Assembly (NCBI RefSeq): GCF_000208865.1
Contig: NC_018389.1
Span: forward strand, 434,001-498,000
From: Neospora caninum Liverpool
Taxonomy: Eukaryota; Apicomplexa; Conoidasida; Eucoccidiorida; Sarcocystidae
Reading direction: 5' to 3'
DNA length: 64,000 nt
Shown here: in pieces, positions 22,398-35,539 of the stretch
How positions within the stretch are numbered: position 1 is the stretch's first letter
Layout: every line of letters starts with the position of its first letter
Translations under genes and position numbers: made by a program
The notes under the pieces: generated by a model
Told to the model about the DNA's origin: nothing
Databases searched by the model: none
Seen by the model: only the letters and a program-made list of their open reading frames with translations

Positions 22398-25300
22398 ATG
22401 GCCAACAGCGCGCCTTCGCCGCTTGTGTTAGGGAGCCCCGGATCGGGGGGTGACGGGGCGGGAGAGAAGCAAGGAGTCTCTCTGAACGCGCCGTTACCGA
22501 CTGAGGCGACGCGAGCTGCGTCTGGGGCTCTGGACTCCAGGCCCGAGAATGGCGAGACGGGGGCGGGAACCCACACTGGGGGCAGCGCACCAGCTGGCGC
22601 CTCGCGTGCATCGAGAGCCTCAGCCGCAGCCGGAGAATCCTCCCTTGCCCCGCGTGAATCGCCTGAGGACCGCGTGCTGCTCCCGTCCTCAGAGAGTTCT
22701 TCCGCTTCGCACTGCCGCCTGGCCTTGGAGTCAGGGGAGAGCCCCACGTCAGGCAGACGCGGCCCAGGAGACGCAGCCCAGGTGCCGGCGACGGCTGGGG
22801 CGCCGGAAGCAGATCTTTCCGGGAGGTGCCTGGAGACGGCTAGCGACTCTGCGCTATGCGGGCTTTCCGTGGCGAGATCCTCAGGGGAGAGCGGCCACGG
22901 AGGCTACTTTGTGAACCGCGAAGGACCGCGGGAGAGACAGGGTGGTGGGGCCAGTGAAGACGCAAAGAGAGAAGACGCGGCATCGACAGCAGTTGGAGGA
23001 AGGGGACCAAGAGAGGGCGCGGCAGATGGGAAACGAGAGGCAGGCCTGAACGCCGTGGAGAGAACGGAATTGTGCTTGAACGTGATGAAAACGAACGTCT
23101 TCGTCTTCCAGATTCCCCTCTCCTGGACAGAAGACGACCTCCACCAGGTATATACAGACTACGGCCCCTGCTTTCTTTATGTCTAATCGCTTTTGTAGAC
23201 GTGTCGTGCACGTGCGGGTTTGACTTGCATGCTGCTCGGGAACGCTACGATTCCGACGTGCGGGGGGCCTGTGGAAGATGCGCCCAGAGCCGCTGCCATC
23301 TCCCGATGTTTGAGAGCGCCCACGTGAACAGAACAAGAGATGCTGGAAAACGTTCGCGGTTTAACAGACAGAATACCCGTATACCTATTTGCCTGCGACA
23401 GGAGCCCCTAGACATCTATGTGCCCGCGCGTTTCTGTAACATTCCACCTCGAGGGTAGCGTTCGCGAGTTTGGTGTCTCCTCGGGCCGACTATTTCCCTC
23501 GGACACGTAAATGTATCGGTACACACAGGCCTTCCTGTCGGCGCGTAGGTTCATTCGTGTTTTTGTTATCAAGAATTGCCTCGAAAATGCGTTGTGTGTG
23601 CCTGTCCTTCAGCAATTCAGCGAGTGGGGCACGATAACGAGCGTGCGTGTGGAGCGCAAGGGCGACGGGCGAAACCGCGGCTACGGCTTTGTCTGTTTCT
23701 CGGACGCAGAGAGTGCGCAGAGAGCCGTCGAGAGCATGGATGGGCGGGTGATTGAGGGGAAGCAGCTGAAAGTCTCTTTGAAGAAGCCGAGACAGCAGGA
23801 GCGTCACGAAGAGCGAGTACCCGTGGTGCACGCCGTTCAAGGCGCGAGCGGTGCGGTTAAGACTCGGAGCGGCGAAGAAGGGAGAGACGAGCACGGAGAT
23901 CCTCTGCCTGAGACAAGGTCAACGGAACAGGAGAAAGGACGAAGAACCGGCGCGGGACCAACGGGCGCCGTCAAGTGCTCTCTATTTGTCTTCCACGTGC
24001 CCCCGCTGTGGGGAGACGAACAGCTGCTGAAGGTAAGCTTCACTTTCTTTCGACTGTGATGGTCACATAGCCTCTGCGGGCCCCTTCCACGCTCGCGTTC
24101 TCCCTGTGTCCCGCGGTCTTCGTGCCTACCTCTCACGTCTTCGGGTGTCCTTCCCGCGTGGTGGCCGTGATTTTCTGCGCGTTTTCTGTCCCCGCCTCCC
24201 TCCCGCTACCCGTTTCCTCTCCTGCTCGTCTCCCCTGTCTCTCCCCGTTCCCCTTGCAGTCTTTGGAAGTGTACACCCGTTAGGTAACTCGGCCCGCCCG
24301 TTCGAAGTGAGCCACGTCGCCGTACTAGTCAGGTGTTAAGGCAGGAGAGGGGTTTTAGTGCGAGTTTTTCCAGCCCACTCCGTCCGTCTCCCGCTCCCTT
24401 TGTCACTGCTTGTTTGCAGCATTTCGAGCTATACGGCCGCTGCGCCAGCGCCGTGGTGGTGCGTCGGCGAGATGGGACCAGCAAGGGGTACGGGTTCGTC
24501 GATTTCGAGGACGCCGAGTCCGCCCTCTGTGCGTTGCAGCAGGCGAATCAAGCTCACGTCGACGGCAAACGCCTGAAAGTGTTGCTAAAAACGGAATCCA
24601 AGAAACGCCCGCCGTATGCGCACGCGTCTGCAGACAGGGCGCAGGGTGCGCGGAAGAGCGGGCTGCCGAGTGCTGCGCTCCAGAGCCGAGAGCGATGCGG
24701 CCTAGGCGACGTCAGTAAGAAGAACCGCCGGGGAGCTGACGAGGACACAGAGCGTCTCGGCAATCTCGCTGCGTGTGGGAGAGAGCGGGGCGGCGGCGAG
24801 GAAGACAAGAGCGGCGACGACGCGAGGGCCGCGCGTTCGTTTCGTGGAGCTGCGTTCCACCGCGGCGAGCTGGAGAGTGCGGAAAAGGGGGCGAGGGGCG
24901 AGGGGCGCGCGCTCCAGTTGGGCAATTGCGACTCGCCGGAGGCTCCAATGGGAGCGTGCGGCCAGGATCGCGAGAGGAGAAGCCACGACGCGAGAGCTTT
25001 GGGCCACCGGCAGCCGACGTCCCTGTCGCGAGACAGGGGACCAGCGGGCGAGGTGGAGACACGCGAGCGCGTCCAGTCCGCGGGTGGCCGAGGCGCAGGA
25101 GCCGTGAGAGCGGACGCAGGGGGCGACAGCGCGCGCGGACGGTCGCCAGATCGAGCAGAAGAAAGCTTCCAGACAGGGGTTGCCTGTTTGGACCAGGCGA
25201 TCGACGGGGATGGAGAGTGCCCCGACGGGACGGCCTCAGGGGACGCGCGCGCTCCGACGCCCGCGGGCGCGGACCTCGCGGAAGATGGAGTCCTTCCTGC

Positions 25301-28300
25301 AGGAGAGGCCGCGAACGGTCCGTCTGAAAGACGGGGATTACAAAGACCCGGAAATGCGCCAGGCCACGCGCGACGAAGAGACAAACTCGCCGGCGCCGCG
25401 CGCTACGGCAGACCGGACTGTACAGTCTTCGTCTTCCATGTCCCTCCAGAGTGGAGCGACTGGGACCTGAGAAGGGTGAGCTTTGGCGGTTGTGGTCCTA
25501 TACCGTTGGTGAGGTCTTCTGGTGTGCTCGTAAGGACACAGTCAGCGAGACGCGAAACAGGACGAGCGTCGTGAGAGTGACATCGAGGGAGTAACGATTG
25601 CAGAGGGGGTGGTACAGAGTCTCGCACCCAACTTGAATTGAGATGCAAGCAAGGTTGAACCGTGTAAACAGGATTTTAGAGTTTGTCTTTTTTCGCGGGC
25701 GGCCCGCGTCTGTAGCCGCGAGGCTGGCATGCGCAGGGGCGGTGTCTCGGTGTGCATGCGAACCCGGTTGGTGTTGATCAGCTGTCTTTTCCCGCCTCTG
25801 CCGCGACCTCGCGATGTGCTTTCTTCAGCACTTCCGCCACTTGGGACGCATCCGGGCGGCGACGATTCAGCGCGACAAAGACGACGGCCAGAGCCGCGGG
25901 TTCGGCTTCATCACTTTCGGCTCGCCCGCTGCTGCACTCAGCGCGGTCGCCGGCATGAACGGATTCCACACGGGAAACAAATATTTGAAGGTGATGTTGA
26001 AGAGCACGGACAGAGGCGATGGAAAGGGCGAGGAAGGCGGAGACCGCGAGGAGAGAGAGAAACGAGAGAAGAAACGGGGAGGTGAGGCGCGACTGGGTTG
26101 TGGAACGCGACGGGTTGGAAGCCACAGGGAAATCGGAAACACAAACAAAAAACCGGCACACACAGGGCAACGTGGACGGAGGCAGAACCGGTGAAGATTG
26201 TGCACAACCGAGTTACCTGAGACAGGGGTGAAACGCTTTCTTCTAACGGGTACCTGTGTCAAGGATGAGTAGTAGAGTCTCTCATCGTGAGGAATTGCAG
26301 GCCCCTGCCGCGTACCAAAAACGCGCGAGCACATTCCTGTTCCGTCTGAGAGTCTCGTCTTCTGGTCCTCGCTCTCAGGTACAAAGCACAGCAGCGTTCG
26401 TGGTTTTTGTCTCGTCATGTCCGTCGCATCTGATTTCAGACACCGTGTTCTATCTGTCTTCCCCGCCGTCGTTTTGTTGTCTTCCGTTTTCCGTTCTTCT
26501 CTGGAAGCCATCATCTGCATCCTTGGTGCGTCGTCTTCTCTCGGTGTACCTGTAGCATATCGCTTTGTTCTGTACCCACCATGTAGCGACACCGCCTTTT
26601 GTGTGCTTCCTTTTGGTCTTCCAGAAGAGCAGGGACGAGGGACAGGCCCTAGCGCAGCCGACGGCGGGCGGCGAGGCCCGAGTCAGAGAGGAGACAGGGG
26701 CGAGCAAGGAGACTGGCACGGCTCGTCTGTGGGGCCGGCATCGAGGGGACACCATGGAGGGCCGTCGGGTTCGGCGTGTCGGGGCGGGCACCCCACGCGC
26801 GATCGCCCGGAAGGTCGACGAGGACCACGGGGCATCTCTTCGTGTCCGCTCTCGGGGAAAGCACTGCAGCTTGCGTCTGAGCCGCCACGGGCTTCGTTGC
26901 TCCTCGCCGCCTTGCCAGTCCCCGCTGAGTCCACGGAGTGGCCAGATCAGGCAGACGAAGGCGCGTGCTCGCACACGCAGAGGCCGTCTCAGAGGAGTGC
27001 TGCAGCGGGAGGCTGTCGAGGCGAGGCAACGGACGAGCGCGTGAGCATGCCTTTGACCTCCCCGCTTGAGCCTTCTTTTTCGAGCGCGCCCTATGCCGCA
27101 TCTCCCGGTGCTCTCGGGCACGCTCAGAGTCCCGCGCAGACGACGCCGGCTGGGTTGTGTGGAGACAGAAACCAAGGTCTTTTGTGTGGCGGAGTGCCTC
27201 ACGTGTTTCCCCTCTTGCCCGTTGGCGACGGGAGAGGAACGACGCTAGGCGGGAAGGCAGGCGTGGGCCCTCACAGCCACGTGCGTCAGTCTGCGCGAGT
27301 GTCCGCAGGCTCCGCGGTGTCCGGCCTGCACTCTCAGCCGTTGCCGCGGCCTCAGGTAAGCCGGTGCGTCGAGAGCGAGTGACAACGAGAGGCAAGAACA
27401 GAGGCAGAAGGGAGACGGACCCGAAAGTCGCAGGTCAGAGAACGGGACATTCAGGAGGAAGAAGCCTTGAAGCCGAGGACGCGCCGAGGAGTGAAAAACG
27501 GGCAATCGCGTACGGAAACTCACCGAGAGCGAGAGGAAAGGCAAAGAAGGGGGGAGGTGCGGAGGGGGGGAAAGCTCGCGTGGACCGGCGTTCCTCTCTG
27601 TATATCCGGAGACATGTTTGTTGTGCTAGGGCGTTTTTAAAAGGGTACATACATATATATGTATAACCGTGTATTGATATGTATATGGTTGAGAGGAGGG
27701 ACGGGATATATGTGCGCGTCTACGTGCACAGAGAAGCAGATCGGTTTGTACCGGGTGTTTGTGCACAGGTGTTTGTGCGTTGCGCGTGTCTGTCTTTCCT
27801 GTAGACATGGCTCTCAGGCGCTCCGCCGCCTCCTCCGCACCATCAACCGATGAGTGCAGGCAAGACAGGCTTTCTGCCCCAGGCCACGAGTGGCTGCTTC
27901 GCCTCTCCTCCGTTTGTCAGTGAAGGTCTGCCGACGCCGTACGGCCACGATCCGTCTTCTCTCTCTTCCCTCTGTCTGCACCACGCCCCGATGTCTCACG
28001 ACTGTGGACCGGTGGCGTCGTCTGTGGGCTACCACGAAAGTGTGAATGAAGGCATGAGACTGCCGCCGGAAATCGCGATGGGAGCCGGAGGACAGGCCAG
28101 AGGGCATCCGAGCTCGCATGCGCCCTTCTTTCCGTCGCCGTTCCCTTCTTCATCTCCGGCTTTCGTGCACACAGCCCGTAGCGAGACGGGTTCGCGATCA
28201 GGCAACCCTCGAGCTCGGCAAGGCCCGGAGTCTCCTGTCCCGGCCGGTCCTGAAGGGCGAGGCGACGAGGCGACAGGCGGGGGTCGACCTGTGAGGTCCC

Positions 28301-28317
28301 AGAATCCAGCTTACTAG
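22398..28317 (+). CDS. CELF/Bruno-like protein with three RRM domains
   Basis: Six exons, 22398-23147, 23613-24032, 24420-25475, 25829-26081, 26625-27355 and 27805-28317, join in phase to 1240 residues (TAG stop). It binds single-stranded RNA and by family is likely a splicing, mRNA stability or translation regulator. RRM1 is about residues 231-310 (RNP2 VFVFQI, RNP1 RGYGFVCF at 272-279), RRM2 about 371-450 (LFVFHV, KGYGFVDF at 412-419) and RRM3 about 723-802 (VFVFHV, RGFGFITF at 765-772). RNP2 followed by P-P-x-W and the GFxxGxKxLKVxLK end of RRM3 resemble CELF RRM3. The first 225 residues, the 270-residue linker between RRM2 and RRM3, and the C-terminus are low-complexity; the latter is rich in Pro, Ser and Gly and ends QNPAY. 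The ATG at 22398 follows ACGAACA; an in-frame ATG at 22317 would add 27 residues. Introns 1-3 cut each RRM at the same point. Confidence 0.88.
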
Positions 28318-31300
28318 AGTTGGAGGCCGAAGTGCAAGAGGGGACAGATCGGCGGAAGTACCGGATACGAAAATGGGACCGCGTGGCCGTTTCTGCTTCC
28401 TTCTCTCTCCCCAGGCCTCTCCGCCCTCGCGCAGACTTGGAGGGATGGGCAGGTGGAGCTCGCACCACTTTGAGCGTTGAGACCGAGTCTGAAGAGGCAG
28501 GAAACGGCGATGGGGAAGGAACGAAGGCGAGTGACAACGGAGAGAGGAAGAAAAACGCTGTAGAAATCGCGGGAGAGAGAATGGCGTGCTTCCCCGACAT
28601 TTCGTGATTTCAAAAAGTGCCAGTGTAGAAACAAGATGAAGTCGCTGCTAACATTACATTCCTTTTGCTTCTGCTAGCTGTGGCCCAAGCCGTGGCAGGC
28701 AGGAAAAGGTTTTGGTTCGGTTTCGGAACACCTCCGGAACTGCGCCCAACTCCGCAGGTTCTCTTCTCTCTTCGCTGTCTCGTGTCTCACCTTCTTTTTC
28801 CACTCGCCTGTCTTCGTGCCCGTGTTGCATTTTCTCTCACCTCGCACTGTCGCATTCGGTACTCAGCGTGGAATCCGCTATGTCGAGTCTCGCTCTGGAA
28901 GGACCAGACGAGAGACTCGGCCCTGCCAAAAAAAGGCGTGTGTTTGTGAAGGAGTCACGAAGTTACCCGTTTGTCGCGCGTTGGGAAACGCGGGGAGATG
29001 GTGGTCCTTCGGATTTTTTCCCGCTTTCTCGTTCGTCTGTGCGTGTGCAACTGGAGGGGAACGGGAACTCGTGCACGGCACGAAAACAGAGAGGGGAATG
29101 TATTTTTTCGTGTTTGGAGTGCCTTTACAGACGCATCCGTATTTTTCGCGGACATCTCCACCCTGTTGCCATGTTCTAGCTTTTGTATCTGATTTCTCCT
29201 CCTTCTGCATGCAGCCATAGGCGCATTGTGGCCGTTTTTTTATCGAGTCGTTGTGCGCTTTTTTCCGCGTCTTGAGTTTTTCTTTCTCTCGCGAAGTCCG
29301 GGGAACTAGAGAGGAACGGGTTTGAGAGCGGTAGAGACCACCAAGAATCAGCCAGCGAAAGTGTGGGGGTGCGGGAGCGGGAGAGAAGATGACGGGAACG
29401 ATTCGAGGAGGCGACCAGTCGTCTGTTGCACATCTCTAAAGCTCGGCTCTCGAGACAAAAACCCATGGATCTGTTGGTCTGTCTATGATCGGGAAAGGGT
29501 GACAGGGAATACAGGAGGTGACGACATTCGAGAGCCAGAAAGTCCGTGCACTGAGAGCATAACCCAAAGCACATTGTTGACGACACAGTGGTTGGCCTTC
29601 CTTTGTGGTGCCTTTCCGTCGTATCCATATTGTAATGGCCATATATATCTATATATGTAGAAAGTGTGTACTGGCGTACCGCTGTGTACGTGCATGCGAG
29701 TGTAGATGCTTAGTGATGGCCGACGAACACATCGGCACATGGGACGGAAAACGCTCCAGATACGTCTGTACATATGTGAGCGTGTGAGGGTGTACTTCCG
29801 AATGCACAGAACCGTGAGATAGAGGTGACTCATCTCTCTTTTTTCATTAAGTATATACAGGCGTTTCTGGATAATACGTATATATGGAGAATATGCATAT
29901 AAATATGTATTTCTTCGAACATCTGTGGAGATTTTGTTCTGCGTGTACGGAGGTATGTCCGTCTCAAAGGTACGCGTATATATATACCCACTGGTATTAT
30001 CCATGTCTCTTCCCGTTTTTGATATACAGCAAAGTGCGATCGGCGGCATGAGCTGCAGAGTGCGGCGACCGTCAGTGTTGCCTGGTATCTACTGGAATCG
30101 CGCAAAATGTATATAAGTATTCACGGTTGTCTTGTCTCTCTGCAGACACCGTATTTCGTTTTCGCGGGATATTTATATAGGTGCATGTATATTTGTACTC
30201 TGTACCGAGCTCTGCATCGGGCTCGGCACAGTACAGTGCACATGTAGGTAACCAGAGCATTTCTTGTTGGAAAAAACAGCGGATATCCGAGAGGAACAAT
30301 GAGGAACCTAAGGTTTACGAGATATCCGTTGGGTCTCCTCTCGTTGGTGCCTTCGTCGTGATGGGCTTTCAGGGGGTCGGTGGGTGGTTACATGCTACAC
30401 AAGTGTGGTCTCTAAGCACAGGATCTTCGATCATCTTCGCAATGAGGACGAGGAAACCGGTTTCTGCGAAGGGAAGCTCGCCGTGTGGCACGTTAAAAAA
30501 GAGCAAGGAGACGTGAGCAGTTTTTCACATCCGCATGCTTTGGCATTGTTTTTTTACGCAGGACTCCGAAGGGACATTCGACGAGATCACATGATGCATA
30601 TATAAATATAGGACCATCGGGACATATTTATTATGTGTAAGTGTGCATGCATGGGTCCCTTTTCTTTGAGGTCGCAGGGTGTCGTCTAGCGGATATAGGA
30701 TAAAACGAGGGAGCTGTGCGTGTACGTGCTTCATTATCTGTCGAACTTCGACGTTGGCGGGTAGTCGTGAAGTTTTTTTTCCGGAGCGTCTGCTTCCCCT
30801 CGTTCATTGACACAAGCACACTTATGTAGAGAACGAATCGTTACATGTACATTGGTCTAGTGTGGAACTCGACGAGCGGGAAAGTAGAGGGTCTGACGAA
30901 GGCAGGGTATTCATGGGGGGGACCTGGTACCTGTAATTATGTATGCGTGACAGTGTTTTAGCGGGTAGTTACAAGAACGCACTTCTGTGCGGTACGTTTG
31001 TTGTTCTCGTGTGTACGTAATGCCAAGTTCCGTGTACACGTACGTCTAGGGAAGAAAGCGTGCACGCCCTTGAACACAAATGCCTGTGTCAGTCTGTTTT
31101 TGCTGGGGTCGAGCACACTAAACCGTTTCAACCAACACACGTAAATACCTCACCAGAAGGGTGCCGGAAAAGAGGACGTGCGTGGCCTCTGTGACGTTGA
31201 CTTGTCTCTCCCCGTCACCTGGAAAACGACAGGGGACGCTCCGGCATGTGCGATTATGAGCAAGCTTTTGCGTGCACCGGGAGCTACGCCTTCGCGTAAT

Positions 31301-34300
31301 TTTGACTCCGGCTATGTAGTGTAGAATTTTGAAAGCTACAGCTGTTGCTATCATTCTCATCTCAGGCGTAGAAATGACGTAGGGCCGTAAGCACAGTGAG
31401 CGCGTTCGCAGCGAAAAGTGGAGATGACGAGTCTGATGGTGGCAATGAGCGAGGAAGAAAGAAACCCTAAGTTGACATTCTAGACCTCTTTGTCCTCAGT
31501 GTGCAACTATTCATGATGGCCATCAGTGGTCTGCGTATGGTAAGATAGACAGAAATTTGGTTTCCTCAACTCTCACCCGTCCACGCAACCTAGTGACTGT
31601 CAGTTCGGGTAAAGTGTGACTAGCAGAACCCACGCGAGCACATCCTGGTAAGCAAGAGGAGTCATCGACAACATAAAATGCATATATTGCTGAGTCTCAG
31701 AAAAGAGTACTTCCCTGTCAAGCTTCACACCACCATATCGGCATCCAAGGGGAAACTCAAGTGGACACGACGCCAATTCGGATCCTGCTTATTTGGACGT
31801 AGTCGTCTTGCTCATGTTGTTTGTTTGTGCCCTGTACGCATCGCTCTGCGGTCGGACTAGACATAGAGACCACCGCCTGCATGCACTAACAAACTCATAG
31901 TAGGCCTTGCTTGTCATCCCGTAGTGCATCTGAGACGTAATTACATGAGAGAGTGTTGCTTTGCATTGGCACACTTGTGAGCAACAGTCAGCAGCTCTCC
32001 ATTCCCGTGTTTGCAAGCAGATAGATCCTGTGGGATTATCAGCCTTTTGTTTCCGAGTTCACTTTCGAACATACAGACCTTGGAATTCGAAGCAGTGAGT
32101 GTACGATCGCAAACAAGCTTGTTCCGACTGCATTCCACTCCATCCTGCCGGTCTTGTCTACGGTGGGCCCTTGAAAAGCACTGTGGAAGAACTTGTTTGT
32201 GGCCAGCGGGATAAATGTTGTGCCTGCAAGGTGCTTTGCCTTTTCACATGTCGCTTATCGAAAGTTTGAAAAAACGCAAAATGATACTGAGGATCAGGTC
32301 GGCCCGACTGAACCCTACAGGTCCTTTAGGCTTGGCGAAGGCAAGAGTAGTGGAGCGTTGACGGGGTCTTACGAGTACATGAGCCTTTCTTTCCAAGCAC
32401 CAGACCAAACAGTACAAGTGGCAAAGACCTTTGCCACATCCAAATCAAGGTGCGCAGACAGCCTTGAGATGCGGAACAGGCTACCTTCTCATTAAATCTG
32501 TGCTGTCTAGGGCGCGCAACGGCGCAGCAGCTGTTTCCGTGGCATCAACCGTGTGTTCCGTGAGTTCACTAGCCCTTCCGGGTACCCCTGGCGACAACTG
32601 GGGTTTTCAAGGGACTGAAGCAAAAAAGGCAGCACACGCTTTGTGGTTATGTCCGGCTGAGGCTGAACCCCTGGGTTAGGGATCTTGTTCCAGTCGTTTA
32701 GCAGAGGTGCGTCGTCCCCGACATTGTCTCCGCGCCACCAAGAACGCCGGAGAGACACGGTTGAAAGGCCAACCTCTGAGCCATTGCCCCCCCACCGATG
32801 GGTCCGTGAAATCTCCAGGTTGCCGAATGACACAGGCGGCCATTGGGCATTATCTTGCGATTTCTTTTGTCTCGTGCAGTGAGAAACGGGTGGGGTACAA
32901 GGACGGCCGGCATCCTAACTGGCGCCTCCATCCTATCTGAAATATCCGCGTATTGGAACACATGTTTTCACTTCACGCGTTTCACGTCCGTTTGTGGTGG
33001 ACGTAAATCCTTTTGGCGTGGGGAAACCCAGTCAGCACATAGTCTCTGTTGGTGCGAGATCCGTGAACCGACGTCCTCGGCATGCTTTTCCAGACAGGGG
33101 CCCCACGCGGTGCACCATCCCTGTTGGAACTCGAGTCGTTGTCCCCCTGTCAGCCACGCATGAAGCGAAGTGAACAGCATGCATCCCGGCATGAGGGGCA
33201 CTAAGGAGATCCGGTGGTAATCGCTATTTTGCGGTAGATGTCGGCGCCTCCCGCGGTTTTCGTGCGGCTGCACGACCCTCTTGAGCGTTGCGCGGTTTAC
33301 CGGGCGGGACGGGTGCAAGGGAGACAGCAGAGCGCATGGTGCACGGCTGGTGAGGTTGGCATGCTCGACTTGCAACCGAGTCTGGACGCGGGCCTGAGCG
33401 CAGTGACTGGATTCAAGTTCGTGGCCTTGCTTGGGGCACCGCTTCCAGGGGGGATGCGAACAGGTGCTGCAGAGAGGGAGTCGCGCACCAGACAAACATA
33501 ATTTTCCTTCTTCGCTCTCTGATCTTTTTCTGAACGAAGCCTTCTCCTGGATCCCTCTGTTTATGTCGCTTTGAGTCCAGTGCTACTGCTTCCGTGCTCT
33601 TTAGATCTACGCTTTAACGACTCCCGCGGGGTTTACTACGTTGCACTTTTGCTCGAGTACCGCTGAGCCGCCTGCATCCGAGGCGCGCTCCTTACGCAGC
33701 ATACGGCACCACGCGTCACTGTCAAGGGGGGCGCTGCATTTGATCGTCCCACCAATAAAAACCGTTTTCTCACGAACATAGCAGGCTTATCCGTCCTGTT
33801 AAGCCATTCGACAAATTGCATGGTTGTATGCTTTTTGTGGAGTGGCGTCCAATGCACTTTTTTTCATACTTTTCCTGTCTGGTACTGTGGCTGGGGTCCA
33901 AGTGATACCTGGTTTGGCACAGCGGCATTCTGTGGGGCGCTGCGACAGTCTGTAGCGTACAGACAGTTGATAGAGGCATACGCCTATCTGGTCGCGCCTT
34001 CGTATTGCGAGCGACTGGCATAAAACATCTCCGCTACGCTGTGACCTGTTTTGTATCCCCCGAATCAGGTGTTTTTTTGCGATCCGTAAGTGGATCGAAC
34101 CCTTTTCACCGCTCCGTACGCAACGACCAAGGGGTACGGCAGCAATTTGGCGACAGAACGGCCCATAGATCGCTGCCCAGAAAATTTCTCTTGGAAAGGG
34201 ACGGTGACCAAAGAAGCGAACACGAAAGAAGAGAAAAACCAAAAAACGGGCGTGAATTGCTCTGTATATGTGAACGGACGTGGTACGCTCTTCCATTTTG

Positions 34301-35539
34301 CATTGAAAACTCGCGCTTTTAAGTGCAGGTGTGGGCATGCAGCATGCTGTTGCTGAAAACAGGCACAGCGTATTTGTGATTGGAGAACGACTCTCCTCCG
34401 TGTCCATCGATAGTGCTGCAGCGGTTCGGCAGACAACCCCTTGCCAGTTGCTTACACTTGAGACCACGGTTGTCGGAAAACGACGTGCCCGGCCGAATTG
34501 ATCACTGTCTACCAACCGCTTTGTTTCACGGAATAGAACGCGTATATGTCTCATGTTTGTGTGCATTTGATTTTGTAGCTCTTACGTGTTGTATATGCAT
34601 GTGGGAAACCGACTATATTCGTGGCAAGTGTCATTGGTACGCTGTTCTCTTTTGTAAGCTGTGCTCGTGGCATTAGTTCGACTGCGTTGTCTCTTAACTG
34701 TCGAACCTTCGCCCCCACGCCTCCTCCATCTCGAAGAATTGCTTCAGTTGTTTCCGGCCTCTTTCTACGGTAATCGTTCTGCTGCCAAATTTCGCCGTAA
34801 TTCGTCTCGCGACTTTCCTCTTCCTGGACAGCCTAACTTCAATCGTGCTGAAGACAGGGAACCCTACAGGCCGAGCGCCGGAAGGGTACACGACGTAGCT
34901 GCATTTAATCCTCCGCGTACGTCGCCATTGCTCTGACATTAAGCGGCCCACCCCGTTCGAACCAGAACTGAGGAGAAGTTTAGCTGGCGAAGATGAGCTG
35001 GAAAAATGGGACTTTGGACAACCGGAAAGTCTGGGACCTTGGCGGACACTTCCTGCGTATCTGTCGGTTACTTCATGCCTTCTCGTCGTTCCCACTTTTA
35101 TCTCGGTTCCTAAAACCTCTCGTTGCGCAGCAAATGTCTTTCCGTTTCCCTTTGTGCAGTCCCCCTTTCTGTAATTTCTATCGTTGCAGGCGTGGGGAAG
35201 CATCAGCGGCTGCATTTAATAACGCAGGGCAAGGCTATTCTTTCTCGATGTTGCTGGATTGCGGCTGATCTACATCCGGAAAAACGGCAATTCCAGTTGC
35301 ATGTAGATGTGGCAGCGTCCGACGCACTAGTTGTTCGCTTGAAAATCGTGAAGTGTCACGGGGAGATTGGAAACTCGCACTGTTGCTCATCGCAGAGTTG
35401 GCGTCTCCTGTTTACGTACAGGGTTTCAGCCTTTTTGGGACGCGCGACTCTTGGCCCACAGCATTTTTCGCCTCTTTGGGCGCCACTTCAAAGGGAAAAA
35501 ACGGGAAATATCCTTGACTCTTATCGGTTCCGAGCTACG
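28318..35539. other. Gene-poor region of about 7.2 kb
   Basis: The first kilobase is probably the 3' untranslated region of the CELF-like gene. 29630-30650 is rich in TATATA/GTGTAC simple sequence. 31000-34900 is AT-richer than the genes, with many short frames on both strands and no splice-consistent chain. The last 600 bp before 35540 should hold the promoter and leader of the next gene. I saw no repeats, RNA genes or transposase fragments that I could defend. Confidence 0.5.

Noticed and set aside
34940..34985. Possible tRNA T-arm (GGTTCGAAC on the minus strand)
   Set aside because: The word is there, but no acceptor stem, D-arm or anticodon arm can be built around it.
30000..35000. Nuclear copies of mitochondrial DNA or transposon relics in the AT-richer block
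   Set aside because: Such inserts are known from related genomes, but I could not recognise cytochrome b, cox1, reverse transcriptase or transposase motifs here.
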